Assembly: GCA_028696915.1 (NCBI GenBank)
Contig: JAQVGB010000016.1
Span: 1 to 16,243 of the forward strand
DNA: 16,243 nucleotides
Direction: 5' to 3'
Origin: Candidatus Dojkabacteria bacterium
GTDB taxonomy: Bacteria > Patescibacteriota > Dojkabacteria > SC72 > JAFGCJ01
The stretch's first letter is position 1. Every line of letters starts with the position of its first letter. Both the position numbers and the translations under genes were made by a program. This document shows positions 1 to 7,125 of the stretch, in pieces. The notes under the pieces are model-generated. The model was given only the letters and a program-made list of their open reading frames with translations, ran no database searches and was not told where the DNA came from.

Positions 1-540
1 CGGTCCTTTCACAAGAATATAATCATCTCCGATACCAACGACCCTGCGTTGAATGGTGAACACATCCCCGCCCATCCGTCCGGCCATTTTTTTGCCCGGA
101 AGGACCCGGCCAGGATCCGTTCCTGCTCCAATCGAGCCCGGTGATCTCTGTCGGTCCGACTGACCATGCGTCCGCGGTCCTCCATGAAATCCCCACCGCT
201 TCACGACACCCGCAAATCCTTTGCCTTTCGTCACCCCCGTAACGGCAAGTATATCTCCCTCCTGAAAAACCTCCGCCCCAAACGAACTACCGGCATCAGC
301 CTGCTCATCGACCGTCCACACATGCTTAGGGACGATTTTCGCAGATGCATACTTGCCTTTTTCCGCTTTTGTGGGACTGCGTTTCTGGTCAATCCCGATA
401 TCAATGCGCTTTATTTCATTATCTTTGCCGGAGACGAGACACACGACGTTTTTTGGTACACGGATAGCCGTAACCACAACGGCTTTGTCATCCTTGTACA
501 CCTGTGTCATTCCGTTTTTGTATCCAAGTGCGTACTTCAC
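1..540 (-). CDS. rplC: Large ribosomal subunit protein uL3 (partial, 3' end beyond window)
   Basis: Translating the minus strand from a GTG at 540 gives 180 uninterrupted residues up to the window edge, so the C-terminus is missing. The start reads VKYALGYKNGMTQVYKDD, matching the family start (MK..LGKKxGMTQ). Further on are the uL3 hallmarks GVTKGKGFAGVVKRW and HGGPRTHG, followed by RSPGSIGAGTDPGRVLPGKK and MAGRMG. uL3 binds 23S rRNA early in 50S assembly and its central loop reaches the peptidyl-transferase centre. It lies 58 bases after rpsJ in the same orientation, the normal S10-operon order. I chose GTG at 540 because it matches the family N-terminus; an in-frame TTG at 552 is the alternative. 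No convincing Shine-Dalgarno motif lies at normal distance. The identification is secure. Confidence 0.95.
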   Translation of the reverse strand, partial: MKYALGYKNGMTQVYKDDKAVVVTAIRVPKNVVCLVSGKDNEIKRIDIGIDQKRSPTKAEKGKYASAKIVPKHVWTVDEQADAGSSFGAEVFQEGDILAVTGVTKGKGFAGVVKRWGFHGGPRTHGQSDRQRSPGSIGAGTDPGRVLPGKKMAGRMGGDVFTIQRRVVGIGDDYILVKGP

Positions 541-598
541 GCGATAGCACAAAAAGTTAAGCTCGAAAGCTTTCCCTGCAAAACGTTCAGCAAAAGTC

Positions 599-910
599 CT
601 ACAGGATAATTTCCACGCCCACGCCGGAAGGAACCTGAAGATGCTGAAGTGCATCAATCGTTTGAGCAGTCGGTTCCAGGATGTCAATCAGCCGTTTATG
701 CGTGCGCACTTCGAAGTGCTCCATCGACCGCTTGTAAATAAACGGTGATCTGTTCACCGCAAAACGCTGGGTCCTCGTCGGTAAAGGGATTGGACCGGAA
801 ACTTTCGCACCTGTCCGAACGGCGGTTTCGATGATGCTCTTGGTAGAGCTGTCGACGACTCGTGCGTCGTACCCTTTAAGCTTTACTCGGATCCTTGCAG
901 GTGCAGCCAT
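599..910 (-). CDS. rpsJ: Small ribosomal subunit protein uS10
   Basis: This 103-residue protein has the normal family length and the uS10 signature throughout: RIRVKLKGYDARVVD near the start, then IIETAVRTGAKVSGPIPLPT at about residues 26-45. The C-terminal half has EHFEVRTHKRLIDILEPT and ends GVGVEIIL. uS10 sits in the head of the 30S subunit and, as NusE, also takes part in transcription antitermination with NusB/NusG. The gene lies 71 bases after tuf and 58 before rplC, the conserved str-to-S10 junction. The ATG at 910 gives the family-like N-terminus. The bases just before it (ttattatttttag) contain no Shine-Dalgarno motif. Confidence 0.96.
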   Translation of the reverse strand: MAAPARIRVKLKGYDARVVDSSTKSIIETAVRTGAKVSGPIPLPTRTQRFAVNRSPFIYKRSMEHFEVRTHKRLIDILEPTAQTIDALQHLQVPSGVGVEIIL

Positions 911-941
911 CTAAAAATAATAAAGAGCTTAGGGCCGCCAA

Positions 942-966
942 TCTGTAGTGACATAGCCACTACAGA
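942..966 (-). other. Perfect 9-bp inverted repeat between tuf and rpsJ
   Basis: The arms tctgtagtg (942-950) and cactacaga (958-966) are exact reverse complements around a 7-base loop. The repeat begins about 15 bases after the tuf stop. On the minus strand no run of T follows at once, so it is not a standard intrinsic terminator. It could be an RNA processing site, an mRNA 3'-end stabiliser for tuf, or a leader element for the S10-operon genes. The structure is seen directly; the role is inferred. Confidence 0.5.
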
Positions 967-981
967 CCAGCGGAACTTGAC

Positions 982-2160
982 CTATTTAACGATCTCTGTC
1001 ACGACCCCTGCGCCGACAGTCTTACTGCCTTCGCGGATCGAGAACTTCTGACCTTTCTCGATAACAACGGGAACGATCAGTTTACAATCGAACACCACAT
1101 TGTCGCCGGGCATGACCATCTCGGTACCTTCAGGAAGTGTAACTTCTCCCGTAACATCAGCAGTTCTGACATAGAACTGTGGTTTGTACCCGTTCACAAA
1201 CGGTGTGTGACGTCCACCTTCCTCCTTGGTCAGGACATAGACCTGAGCCTTAAATTCGGTGTGCGTCTGCACACTTCCCGGTTTAGCAATGACCTGGCCA
1301 CGCTGGACATCGGTCCGTTTGAGACCGCGAAGCAGAACACCAATGTTGTCACCAGCCATACCTTCATCGAGTGACTTATTGAACATTTCAACACCGGTGA
1401 CTGCGGTCTTCTGATCCTTTGCACCCATTCCAAGCACATCGATATTATCACCAACTTTCACAACCCCACGATCCACTCTTCCTGTCACAACGGTGCCGCG
1501 TCCTTCAATTGAGAAGACATCCTCAACAGGCATCAGGAAATCCTGATCAATAGCCCGCTCAGGCACCTCAATATACTCGTCGACCGCTTCCATGAGTTTC
1601 TTGACTGCATCAAGCCCTTCCTGCTCACCGTCCTCAGCCTTCTTGGCATCGCCGACAATGACCGGGCACTGATCGTCATATTTGTATTTCTTAAGGAGCT
1701 CACGGATCTCAGACTCGATCAGCTCGAGAATTTCCTTGTCCGGTTCGCCGAACGTGTTGATAAACACGACGAGCTTCGGAACACCGACCTGCTGTGCGAG
1801 CACAATGTGCTCACGGGTCTGCGGCATAGCGCCGTCAGCGGAGCTGACAACAAGGATCGCTCCGTCCATCTGCGCCGCGCCGGTGATCATGTTCTTCACA
1901 TAGTCCCGGTGGCCCGGACAGTCAACATGTGCATAATGCCGTTTCTCAGTTTCGTATTCCACATGAGCTACGGAAATAGTAACGCTTTTTGCGCGGGATT
2001 CAGGTGACTTGTCGAGCTTTTCGGCCCACTTCGCAAACTGATCGCCGGAAAATGCACGGAGAATTCCCCGTGCGAGCGTCGTTTTTCCGTGGTCCACGTG
2101 ACCGATCGTACCGATGTTCACGTGCGGCTTTGTCCGCTCAAATTTCTGTGCCTCAGCCAT
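982..2160 (-). CDS. tuf: Translation elongation factor EF-Tu with divergent G4/G5 guanine-recognition motifs
   Basis: This 392-residue protein has full EF-Tu length and all three domains. EF-Tu carries aminoacyl-tRNA to the ribosomal A site as a GTP complex. The P-loop GHVDHGKT (20-27) and G3 DCPGH (80-84, with catalytic His84) are intact, as is switch-I Thr61. Domain 2 (VEDVFSIEGRGTVVTGRV) and domain 3 (GGRHTPF, RTADVTG, SIREGSKTVGAGVV) are well conserved. Three regions are abnormal. G4 NKCD is NTFG (135-138). G5 GSALK is GDAKK (170-174). Switch I reads AKSVTISV where ARGITINT is usual. Arg85 follows the catalytic His; bacterial EF-Tu normally has Ala there, while EF-1A has Arg. The frame runs cleanly through all of these sites. 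The gene sits 97 bases after fusA with its own likely promoter. No Shine-Dalgarno motif precedes the ATG. It is probably the working EF-Tu, though a second copy elsewhere cannot be excluded. Confidence 0.95.
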   Translation of the reverse strand: MAEAQKFERTKPHVNIGTIGHVDHGKTTLARGILRAFSGDQFAKWAEKLDKSPESRAKSVTISVAHVEYETEKRHYAHVDCPGHRDYVKNMITGAAQMDGAILVVSSADGAMPQTREHIVLAQQVGVPKLVVFINTFGEPDKEILELIESEIRELLKKYKYDDQCPVIVGDAKKAEDGEQEGLDAVKKLMEAVDEYIEVPERAIDQDFLMPVEDVFSIEGRGTVVTGRVDRGVVKVGDNIDVLGMGAKDQKTAVTGVEMFNKSLDEGMAGDNIGVLLRGLKRTDVQRGQVIAKPGSVQTHTEFKAQVYVLTKEEGGRHTPFVNGYKPQFYVRTADVTGEVTLPEGTEMVMPGDNVVFDCKLIVPVVIEKGQKFSIREGSKTVGAGVVTEIVK

Positions 2161-2195
2161 ATATATTGATATATGAAGTTAAATGTATTTTAAAA

Positions 2196-2213
2196 CTGCG
2201 TAAAAACACGCAG
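2196..2213 (-). terminator. Short hairpin with T-run between fusA and tuf
   Basis: Read on the minus strand, ctgcgt, a 6-base loop gttttt and acgcag form a perfect 6-bp stem followed by TTTT. It lies about 45 bases after the fusA stop and about 35 before tuf. It could be a weak intrinsic terminator or attenuator for transcripts reading through from fusA. The stem is short, so efficiency is uncertain. Confidence 0.45.
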
Positions 2214-2216
2214 GGT

Positions 2217-2245
2217 ATATTAACAGAATTGGACTGACCTTTCAA
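2217..2245 (-). promoter_or_regulatory. Likely sigma70-type promoter for tuf
   Basis: On the minus strand a TTGAAA box (2240-2245) is followed by a 17-base spacer and TAATAT (2217-2222). Transcription would start near 2210, inside the left arm of the hairpin at 2196-2213, leaving a leader of about 50 bases before the tuf ATG. It begins 12 bases after the fusA stop. The match is good, but promoters read by eye remain provisional. Confidence 0.5.
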
Positions 2246-2257
2246 GCAATTCTAGCA

Positions 2258-4375
2258 TTATTTTCCCGTTCCTCCGGTACGCGCGTCGATAATTTCCTGT
2301 GCAATATTCCGGGGTACACGGTCATAATGTGAGAATTCCACATTGGGAACGCCTCTTCCGGACGTCATCGAGCGCAACTGGTTTGTGAACCCGAACAGCT
2401 CCGCAAGCGGGACTTTCGCTGTAATAACATGCAAATTACCCCGTGTTTCTGTTTTCTCGATCTTACCCCGTTTACCGCTTAAAAAACCGGTCACATCTCC
2501 TACAAAATCTTCAGGAGTGACAACATCAACATCCATGATCGGCTCAAGAAGGACAGGGTCGGCATGGGTTGACGCAGATTTAAACGCAGTCGCACCAGCG
2601 ATCTTAAACGCCGACTCGGACGAGTCGACCTCATGATATGAACCATCATAGACCGCCACACGGACGTCGACGACCGGATATCCGGCTACAACACCCGAAA
2701 GCATTGCCTCCTTCACACCCTTCTGAATTGCCGGGATGAATTCCTTCGGAATAGCACCACCCTTAACCTCATCCTTGAACTCAAATCCCTCACCAGGCTC
2801 CTTCGGCTCGATGCGGATACGGCAGTGGCCGTACTGACCATGACCACCGGACTGATGAATGTATTTTCCTTCACCTTCAGCGATCCGCTGGACTGTTTCC
2901 TTGTAGGCGACCTGCGGCCGTCCGACATTCGCCTCGACATTGAACTCGCGGCGCATGCGGTCGACAATGATCTCAAGGTGAAGCTCACCCATACCGGAAA
3001 TAATGGTCTGTCCGGTCTCTTCGTTGACTGAAATTCGAAATGTCGGATCCTCGTCGGAGAGCCTGCCGAGCGCAACACCCATCTTCTCTTGGTCAGCCTT
3101 CGATTTCGGCTCGATCGCGACATTGACGACAGGGTCGGGAAAGTCGATCTGCTCGAGCAGGACCTGGCGATTCTCATCGCACAACGTATCTCCCGTTTTC
3201 GATATCTTAAGCCCGACAAGAGCGGCGATATCACCGGCACGGATCTCCTCGACTTCTTCTCGGTGGTTCGCATGCATCAAAACGACACGACCCACACGCT
3301 CTTTTGTACCACGGACGACATTGAGCACATAGGTGCCCGCGCGCAATACTCCCGAATAGACTCGCAGGTAGGCAAGGTTTCCAATGTGCGGATCAGTCGA
3401 TAACTTGAACACAAGTCCCGCAAACGGTTCGTCTTCGCTGGCATGGATAATAACTTCTTTTTCCGTATCCTTGGCGTCATGCGCAACGATCTCGCCACGG
3501 TCAATCGGCGATGGAAGAAGCCGGACCACAAGATCAAGGATCTTTGGCACCACGTTTCCTTTCTTCGAGTCACCACCGGAGACAGGGAAGAATGTTCCCG
3601 ACATCGTCGCTTTCCGCATGGTTTCCCAAATTTCTTCGTTCGAAAGGTCCTCTCCGTTGAGATACTTCTCCATGAATGTATCATCGAAATCGGCAATCGC
3701 CTCGATAAGCTCCACTCGCAATTTCTCAATTTTGTCTTTAAGGTCCTGAGGAATTTCGACTTCGGTCAGTTCCTCATCCTTCACGGTCGGATCATAGGTA
3801 AATGCCTTCCGTTCGACAATGTCCACCAATCCATTCGTTCCCTTCTCGAATCCAAGTGGAAGGTGTACCGGGAACGCACGAGGGCTCAATCTCTCGCGAA
3901 TAGAGGTGAGTGCTTCGTCAAAACTTGCTCCGACCAGATTCAGTTTGTTCACAAAACAAATACGCGGAACCTGATACTTGTCGGCCTGCCTCCAGACGGT
4001 CTCGGACTGTGGCTCGACGCCCATTTTCCCGTCAAAGATAACAACAGCTCCATCGAGCACCCGAAGCGATCGCTCGACTTCTGCGGTGAAATCGACATGT
4101 CCCGGGGTATCAATGATATTGACCCGATATGTCACATCATCCAACTTCCAGAACGCGGTCGTGGCTGCCGACTGGATCGTGATACCGCGCTCACGCTCCT
4201 GCACCATCCAATCCATCTGTGTATCCCCTTCGTCAATACTGCCGATCCGGTGCGTTTTCCCTGTGTGGTACAGGACCGCCTCGGTCGTCGTCGTTTTTCC
4301 CGCGTCAATATGCGCGATTATTCCAATATTACGGACCTTGTTCAGGTCGAATTTCACGTTTTCGCCCTTAGCCAC
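2258..4375 (-). CDS. fusA: Translation elongation factor EF-G with altered NKxD (NKLN)
   Basis: This 705-residue protein has full EF-G length and drives ribosomal translocation using GTP. Canonical parts seen are P-loop AHIDAGKT (21-28), switch I ERGITIQSAATT (62-73) and G3 DTPGHVDF (89-96). Domain II carries FKLSTDPHIGNLAYLRVYSG. The domain III/IV region has GMGELHLEIIVDRM, NVEANVGRPQVAY and GGHGQYGH, and domain V follows with LLEPIMDVDVVTPE and GFTNQLRSMTSGRG. Two guanine-binding motifs are abnormal. G4 is NKLN (143-146) instead of NKMD. G5 is GGDSKK (267-272) where GSAFKN is expected. The same pair of motifs is changed in the adjacent tuf. The start is GTG at 4375, the family-like N-terminus, with no Shine-Dalgarno motif. 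A strong promoter overlaps the end of the upstream TPR gene. rpsL and rpsG, its usual upstream neighbours, are absent here. Confidence 0.97.
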   Translation of the reverse strand: MAKGENVKFDLNKVRNIGIIAHIDAGKTTTTEAVLYHTGKTHRIGSIDEGDTQMDWMVQERERGITIQSAATTAFWKLDDVTYRVNIIDTPGHVDFTAEVERSLRVLDGAVVIFDGKMGVEPQSETVWRQADKYQVPRICFVNKLNLVGASFDEALTSIRERLSPRAFPVHLPLGFEKGTNGLVDIVERKAFTYDPTVKDEELTEVEIPQDLKDKIEKLRVELIEAIADFDDTFMEKYLNGEDLSNEEIWETMRKATMSGTFFPVSGGDSKKGNVVPKILDLVVRLLPSPIDRGEIVAHDAKDTEKEVIIHASEDEPFAGLVFKLSTDPHIGNLAYLRVYSGVLRAGTYVLNVVRGTKERVGRVVLMHANHREEVEEIRAGDIAALVGLKISKTGDTLCDENRQVLLEQIDFPDPVVNVAIEPKSKADQEKMGVALGRLSDEDPTFRISVNEETGQTIISGMGELHLEIIVDRMRREFNVEANVGRPQVAYKETVQRIAEGEGKYIHQSGGHGQYGHCRIRIEPKEPGEGFEFKDEVKGGAIPKEFIPAIQKGVKEAMLSGVVAGYPVVDVRVAVYDGSYHEVDSSESAFKIAGATAFKSASTHADPVLLEPIMDVDVVTPEDFVGDVTGFLSGKRGKIEKTETRGNLHVITAKVPLAELFGFTNQLRSMTSGRGVPNVEFSHYDRVPRNIAQEIIDARTGGTGK

Positions 4376-4406
4376 AGCACAACAACAGAAAAATTAGAGC
4401 ACGTGG

Positions 4407-4435
4407 ATTATATACAAAGAATCAGATTCTGTCCA
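4407..4435 (-). promoter_or_regulatory. Strong sigma70-type promoter for fusA
   Basis: On the minus strand TGGACA (4430-4435) is followed by exactly 17 bases and a consensus TATAAT (4407-4412). The -35 box lies inside the last codons of the TPR gene, whose TGA stop is at 4422-4424. The predicted leader to the fusA GTG is about 25 bases. This is the best promoter match in the left half and suggests the fusA-tuf-rpsJ-rplC block is driven from here. Confidence 0.65.
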
Positions 4436-5984
4436 AGATCTTCACCGCTTCCGCAGAGACCTCACCGTCAAGGTCAAGATCAATTGCCCGTTCGAGAGAT
4501 TCCTGTGCGACAACCATATCGCCCGACTCGAATGCAATCTGCCCCTTAATAAGGTGATAACTGGCCTGTGTGGGGTCAGCGGAAAGCGCGCTTTCCACCC
4601 ACTCCATCGCCTCCTGACGGTCTCCTGTTCTAAAAAGTATGACGGCACGGCTCCACGCATACCGCGCAGTCAACATGGTCGAGAGTCCCGAGTCGTCAAT
4701 TTCATCTATCAACGCCTGTGCATCTTCATATTTCTCCTTCTCAAGCAGTCCCTCCACCCGCAAAAGGCTGTACACCGCCGCACGGTCCTCATCGGAGGAC
4801 ACAAGTAAAAGCAACTGTTCGTCAGCTTTCGCATATTGGCCATTCTCCATCAGTACGTCGACATACTCCCGCCTGACGGTAACCCTGTCCTCTTCTGGCG
4901 CAAGGGCAACGGCCCGTTCGTACTGCTCGATCATTTTGTTGTCCTCGCCCATTTCCCCATAGACCCTGGCAAGAAGCCACGGGCCGGAATAATCACCCGG
5001 GTTTAGTGAAACAGCAAGTGTCAGATGTGAAGCGGCATTCTCCGTATCCCCGTTTTGCATATATGCCGTTCCAAGGTAGAGGTGCAGGTCCCAATATTCC
5101 TGGGCATCCTCCGCATACGGCTCCAGCCGGTCAATAACGACATCCTCGAAACCCGCGGTCAGCGCACCGAAGGAACGGATCGTATCGACATAGATATCAC
5201 TGCGTTCATCCTCTTCCAGCTCGAGCACTCGATCAAGAAGATTTCGGTACATCGAGACAGTATCCGCTATTTCGGTGTTCTCATCTTCTCCCAGAAGTTC
5301 GTCGTCCAGACTATCAAGTATTGATGCCGCACCGTCAATTTCCTCCTCAAGGATCGCGTCCAGAAGAATTGCTCGCACATGCCACTCCCCGGCGTCCTCC
5401 GGTATATCAAGCTCGTCGCGGGCATCATCAAATGCCCCTGCTTCCACATATCCTTCGGCAAGCCGGTACTGCGCTTCATGGTTCGACCGGTCCGAAGAAA
5501 CAGCTTTTTTGAAATAAACAAGCGCCTGATCGACCTCACCTTCCTCAAGATAGAGCTCGCCGAGCGCGAGGTAGACCGGCGAGGCCTGCCGGGCCTGCTC
5601 AATACCTGAAAGAAGCACGTTTCGTGCATCATTCGGGCGGCCCTTGAGAATGTAAATAGCGGCAATGCCGGTATATGAATCGGCGTTTCCCGGGTCACGC
5701 TTCTGAGCTTGCGTATACGCGGTCACCGCTTCGGCAAACCGGAGGTCATCTTCTTTCTCTCTGCCAAACGATATCAGCTCCTGTGCGGCCACAACGTCAG
5801 CTTCGGAAGGCAGACGCTGAGTGTAATACCATATCCCGACGGCGGCTACCGTGATCACCAGAATAACCCCGGCAATTACCGCCAGTCGTTTGCGGGTAGA
5901 AGATGCAGGTTTAGGAGACGGTCCGGGCGACATAGCACGAACCGGCATGGATGGGTGTACGTTTGACTGTGAAGCGGTTTCCAT
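4422..5984 (-). CDS. Membrane-anchored TPR-repeat protein
   Basis: This 520-residue protein has a short Pro/Ser-rich N-terminus (1-30), then a single membrane segment after RKR (about 34-54, LAVIAGVILVITVAAVGIWY), and a long acidic helical domain. That domain contains many tetratricopeptide-type repeats, for example RFAEAVTAYTQAQKRDPGNA, PVYLALGELYLEEGEVDQAL, LYLGTAYMQNGDTENAASHL and GQIAFESGDMVVAQESLERA. TPR domains act as protein-binding scaffolds. The basic-then-hydrophobic order suggests the repeats lie outside the membrane, but topology is inferred. No catalytic motif or cysteine was seen. The partner is unknown. It precedes fusA in the same direction but the two are probably transcribed separately. 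The first ATG at 5984 was used; ATGs at codons 13 and 18 are alternatives, and none has a clear ribosome-binding site. Confidence 0.85.
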   Translation of the reverse strand: METASQSNVHPSMPVRAMSPGPSPKPASSTRKRLAVIAGVILVITVAAVGIWYYTQRLPSEADVVAAQELISFGREKEDDLRFAEAVTAYTQAQKRDPGNADSYTGIAAIYILKGRPNDARNVLLSGIEQARQASPVYLALGELYLEEGEVDQALVYFKKAVSSDRSNHEAQYRLAEGYVEAGAFDDARDELDIPEDAGEWHVRAILLDAILEEEIDGAASILDSLDDELLGEDENTEIADTVSMYRNLLDRVLELEEDERSDIYVDTIRSFGALTAGFEDVVIDRLEPYAEDAQEYWDLHLYLGTAYMQNGDTENAASHLTLAVSLNPGDYSGPWLLARVYGEMGEDNKMIEQYERAVALAPEEDRVTVRREYVDVLMENGQYAKADEQLLLLVSSDEDRAAVYSLLRVEGLLEKEKYEDAQALIDEIDDSGLSTMLTARYAWSRAVILFRTGDRQEAMEWVESALSADPTQASYHLIKGQIAFESGDMVVAQESLERAIDLDLDGEVSAEAVKILDRI

Positions 5985-6053
5985 GTCTCAGAGAAGATTA
6001 TTTATTCGCGTCACCAAGGGATTTCTTTCTGTGACCACCGAAGTTGCAACGCG

Positions 6054-6082
6054 TTGACAACCATTCTATACTACTATAGTAT
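6054..6082 (+). promoter_or_regulatory. Likely sigma70-type promoter for the G5/3D-domain gene
   Basis: A perfect TTGACA (6054-6059) is followed by a 17-base spacer and TAGTAT (6077-6082). The -10 region overlaps a 10-base palindrome, tactatagta (6072-6081). The predicted leader to the GTG at 6147 is about 57 bases. It lies in the divergent gap between the TPR gene and this gene; no equally good promoter was found for the TPR gene on the other strand. Confidence 0.55.
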
Positions 6083-6146
6083 ACAACGTCCAGACTGACA
6101 GCCCATGAAGACTTGAAATCGGGGCATAAGTTCTGAAAAGACTTGT

Positions 6147-7109
6147 GTGAGGCACGTGTATAGGAGCGCGTCACGGAACCGGAGGTTGCTGCCCACCACG
6201 GTAGGACTGTTGGGTATCATTGTCACATTTTTTCTCATTCATGGAGTGTTTGCTTCTTCTGACGGGACAGAGCCGTTGGATACATCCGACCAACCACCCG
6301 AGGTAAACTGCGATGCACACGGGTTCCGTTACCCCGACAGCATTCCGTTCAGGACAGATCACGACTGTGTTTTCGCCCCCAAACGTATCTCGGTCACACT
6401 TTCAGGTAAACAGTTCTTCGAGGGACTGACCACCGGCATGACCGTTTCGGATGTGCTGGAAACACTCGGCATTGTTCTCAACGACGAGATCAGCGTGATC
6501 CCGCCACTCGAAACGAATGTATGCGACACAATGGAAATCATTATCGACGAAGTGGTACGCACCCGGAAAGTCGAGCTCGAGTCAATTCCCTATGCTTCGA
6601 TATCTATCCTCGACGACACCAGAGAGCTCGATACAACGACCGTCGTTCAGACAGGTGCACAGGGACAGCGGAAAGTTATCTATGAGTACACCTACGTGAA
6701 CGGGATATACGCTGGCCGCCAGCCTGTGCATGAGGAGATACTGGCACAGCCGCAGGACGAGATCACCGCAATCGGCACTAAAAAGGTCTACCGGACGGTC
6801 ATGATCGGGGAGGATACGATTTCCTACTGGAAAGTGATGAGGGTTTTTGCGACATCCTATGATTCCAATTGTGCAGGGTGCAACAACATCACCGCCACAG
6901 GGGCCGTTCTGCAAAGGGGAGTCTGCGCGGTCGATCCGACCGTTATCCCGATGAAAAGTCACTTCTATGTTCCGGGGTACGGGCACTGTCAGGCACTCGA
7001 CGTTGGGGGAGCGATCAAAGGAAACAAGATTGACCTGGGATTTGAGGACCTTGCCGCGGTGCAAGGGGCGTGGTCGGCCCGCTACATCGATATCTACCTC
7101 ACGGATTAA
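6147..7109 (+). CDS. Secreted G5 / 3D-domain (RpfB/YabE-like) cell-wall protein
   Basis: This 320-residue protein has a basic N-terminus and a hydrophobic signal or anchor segment (about 13-36). A DUF348-like stretch follows (about 80-140, RISVTLSGKQFFEGLTTGMT). A G5 domain spans roughly 140-212 (RKVIYEYTYVNGIYAGRQPV, then ITAIGTKK). The C-terminal 3D domain (about 230-318) keeps its three aspartates: Asp263 in VDPTVIP, Asp285 in ALDVGG and Asp296 in GNKIDLGF. Families with this order (YabE, RpfB-like proteins) act on or bind peptidoglycan, and the 3D fold resembles the MltA lytic transglycosylase active site. Seven cysteines, including C242xxC245, are unusual and hint at disulfides. The start is GTG at 6147, with GTG at 6156 possible; neither has a good ribosome-binding site. 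The gene ends 16 bases from the convergent helicase gene with no clear terminator between them. Confidence 0.85.
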   Translation: MRHVYRSASRNRRLLPTTVGLLGIIVTFFLIHGVFASSDGTEPLDTSDQPPEVNCDAHGFRYPDSIPFRTDHDCVFAPKRISVTLSGKQFFEGLTTGMTVSDVLETLGIVLNDEISVIPPLETNVCDTMEIIIDEVVRTRKVELESIPYASISILDDTRELDTTTVVQTGAQGQRKVIYEYTYVNGIYAGRQPVHEEILAQPQDEITAIGTKKVYRTVMIGEDTISYWKVMRVFATSYDSNCAGCNNITATGAVLQRGVCAVDPTVIPMKSHFYVPGYGHCQALDVGGAIKGNKIDLGFEDLAAVQGAWSARYIDIYLTD

Positions 7110-7125
7110 GCCTTTTCTTCTGAAA

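Noticed and set aside
166..609. Plus-strand open frame of 147 codons at the left end
   Set aside because: The opposite strand encodes unmistakable ribosomal protein uL3 through this stretch.
1690..1760. That the odd EF-Tu G4 motif is a frameshift artefact
   Set aside because: The codons on both sides are in the same frame and encode conserved EF-Tu sequence, and the numbering matches E. coli EF-Tu up to Asn135, so a compensating pair of errors is unlikely, especially with a parallel change in EF-G.
3443..4549. Long open frame (368 codons) on the plus strand, antisense to fusA
   Set aside because: It mirrors the strongly conserved EF-G coding frame, has no recognisable protein features, and such antisense frames are common opposite GC-rich conserved genes.
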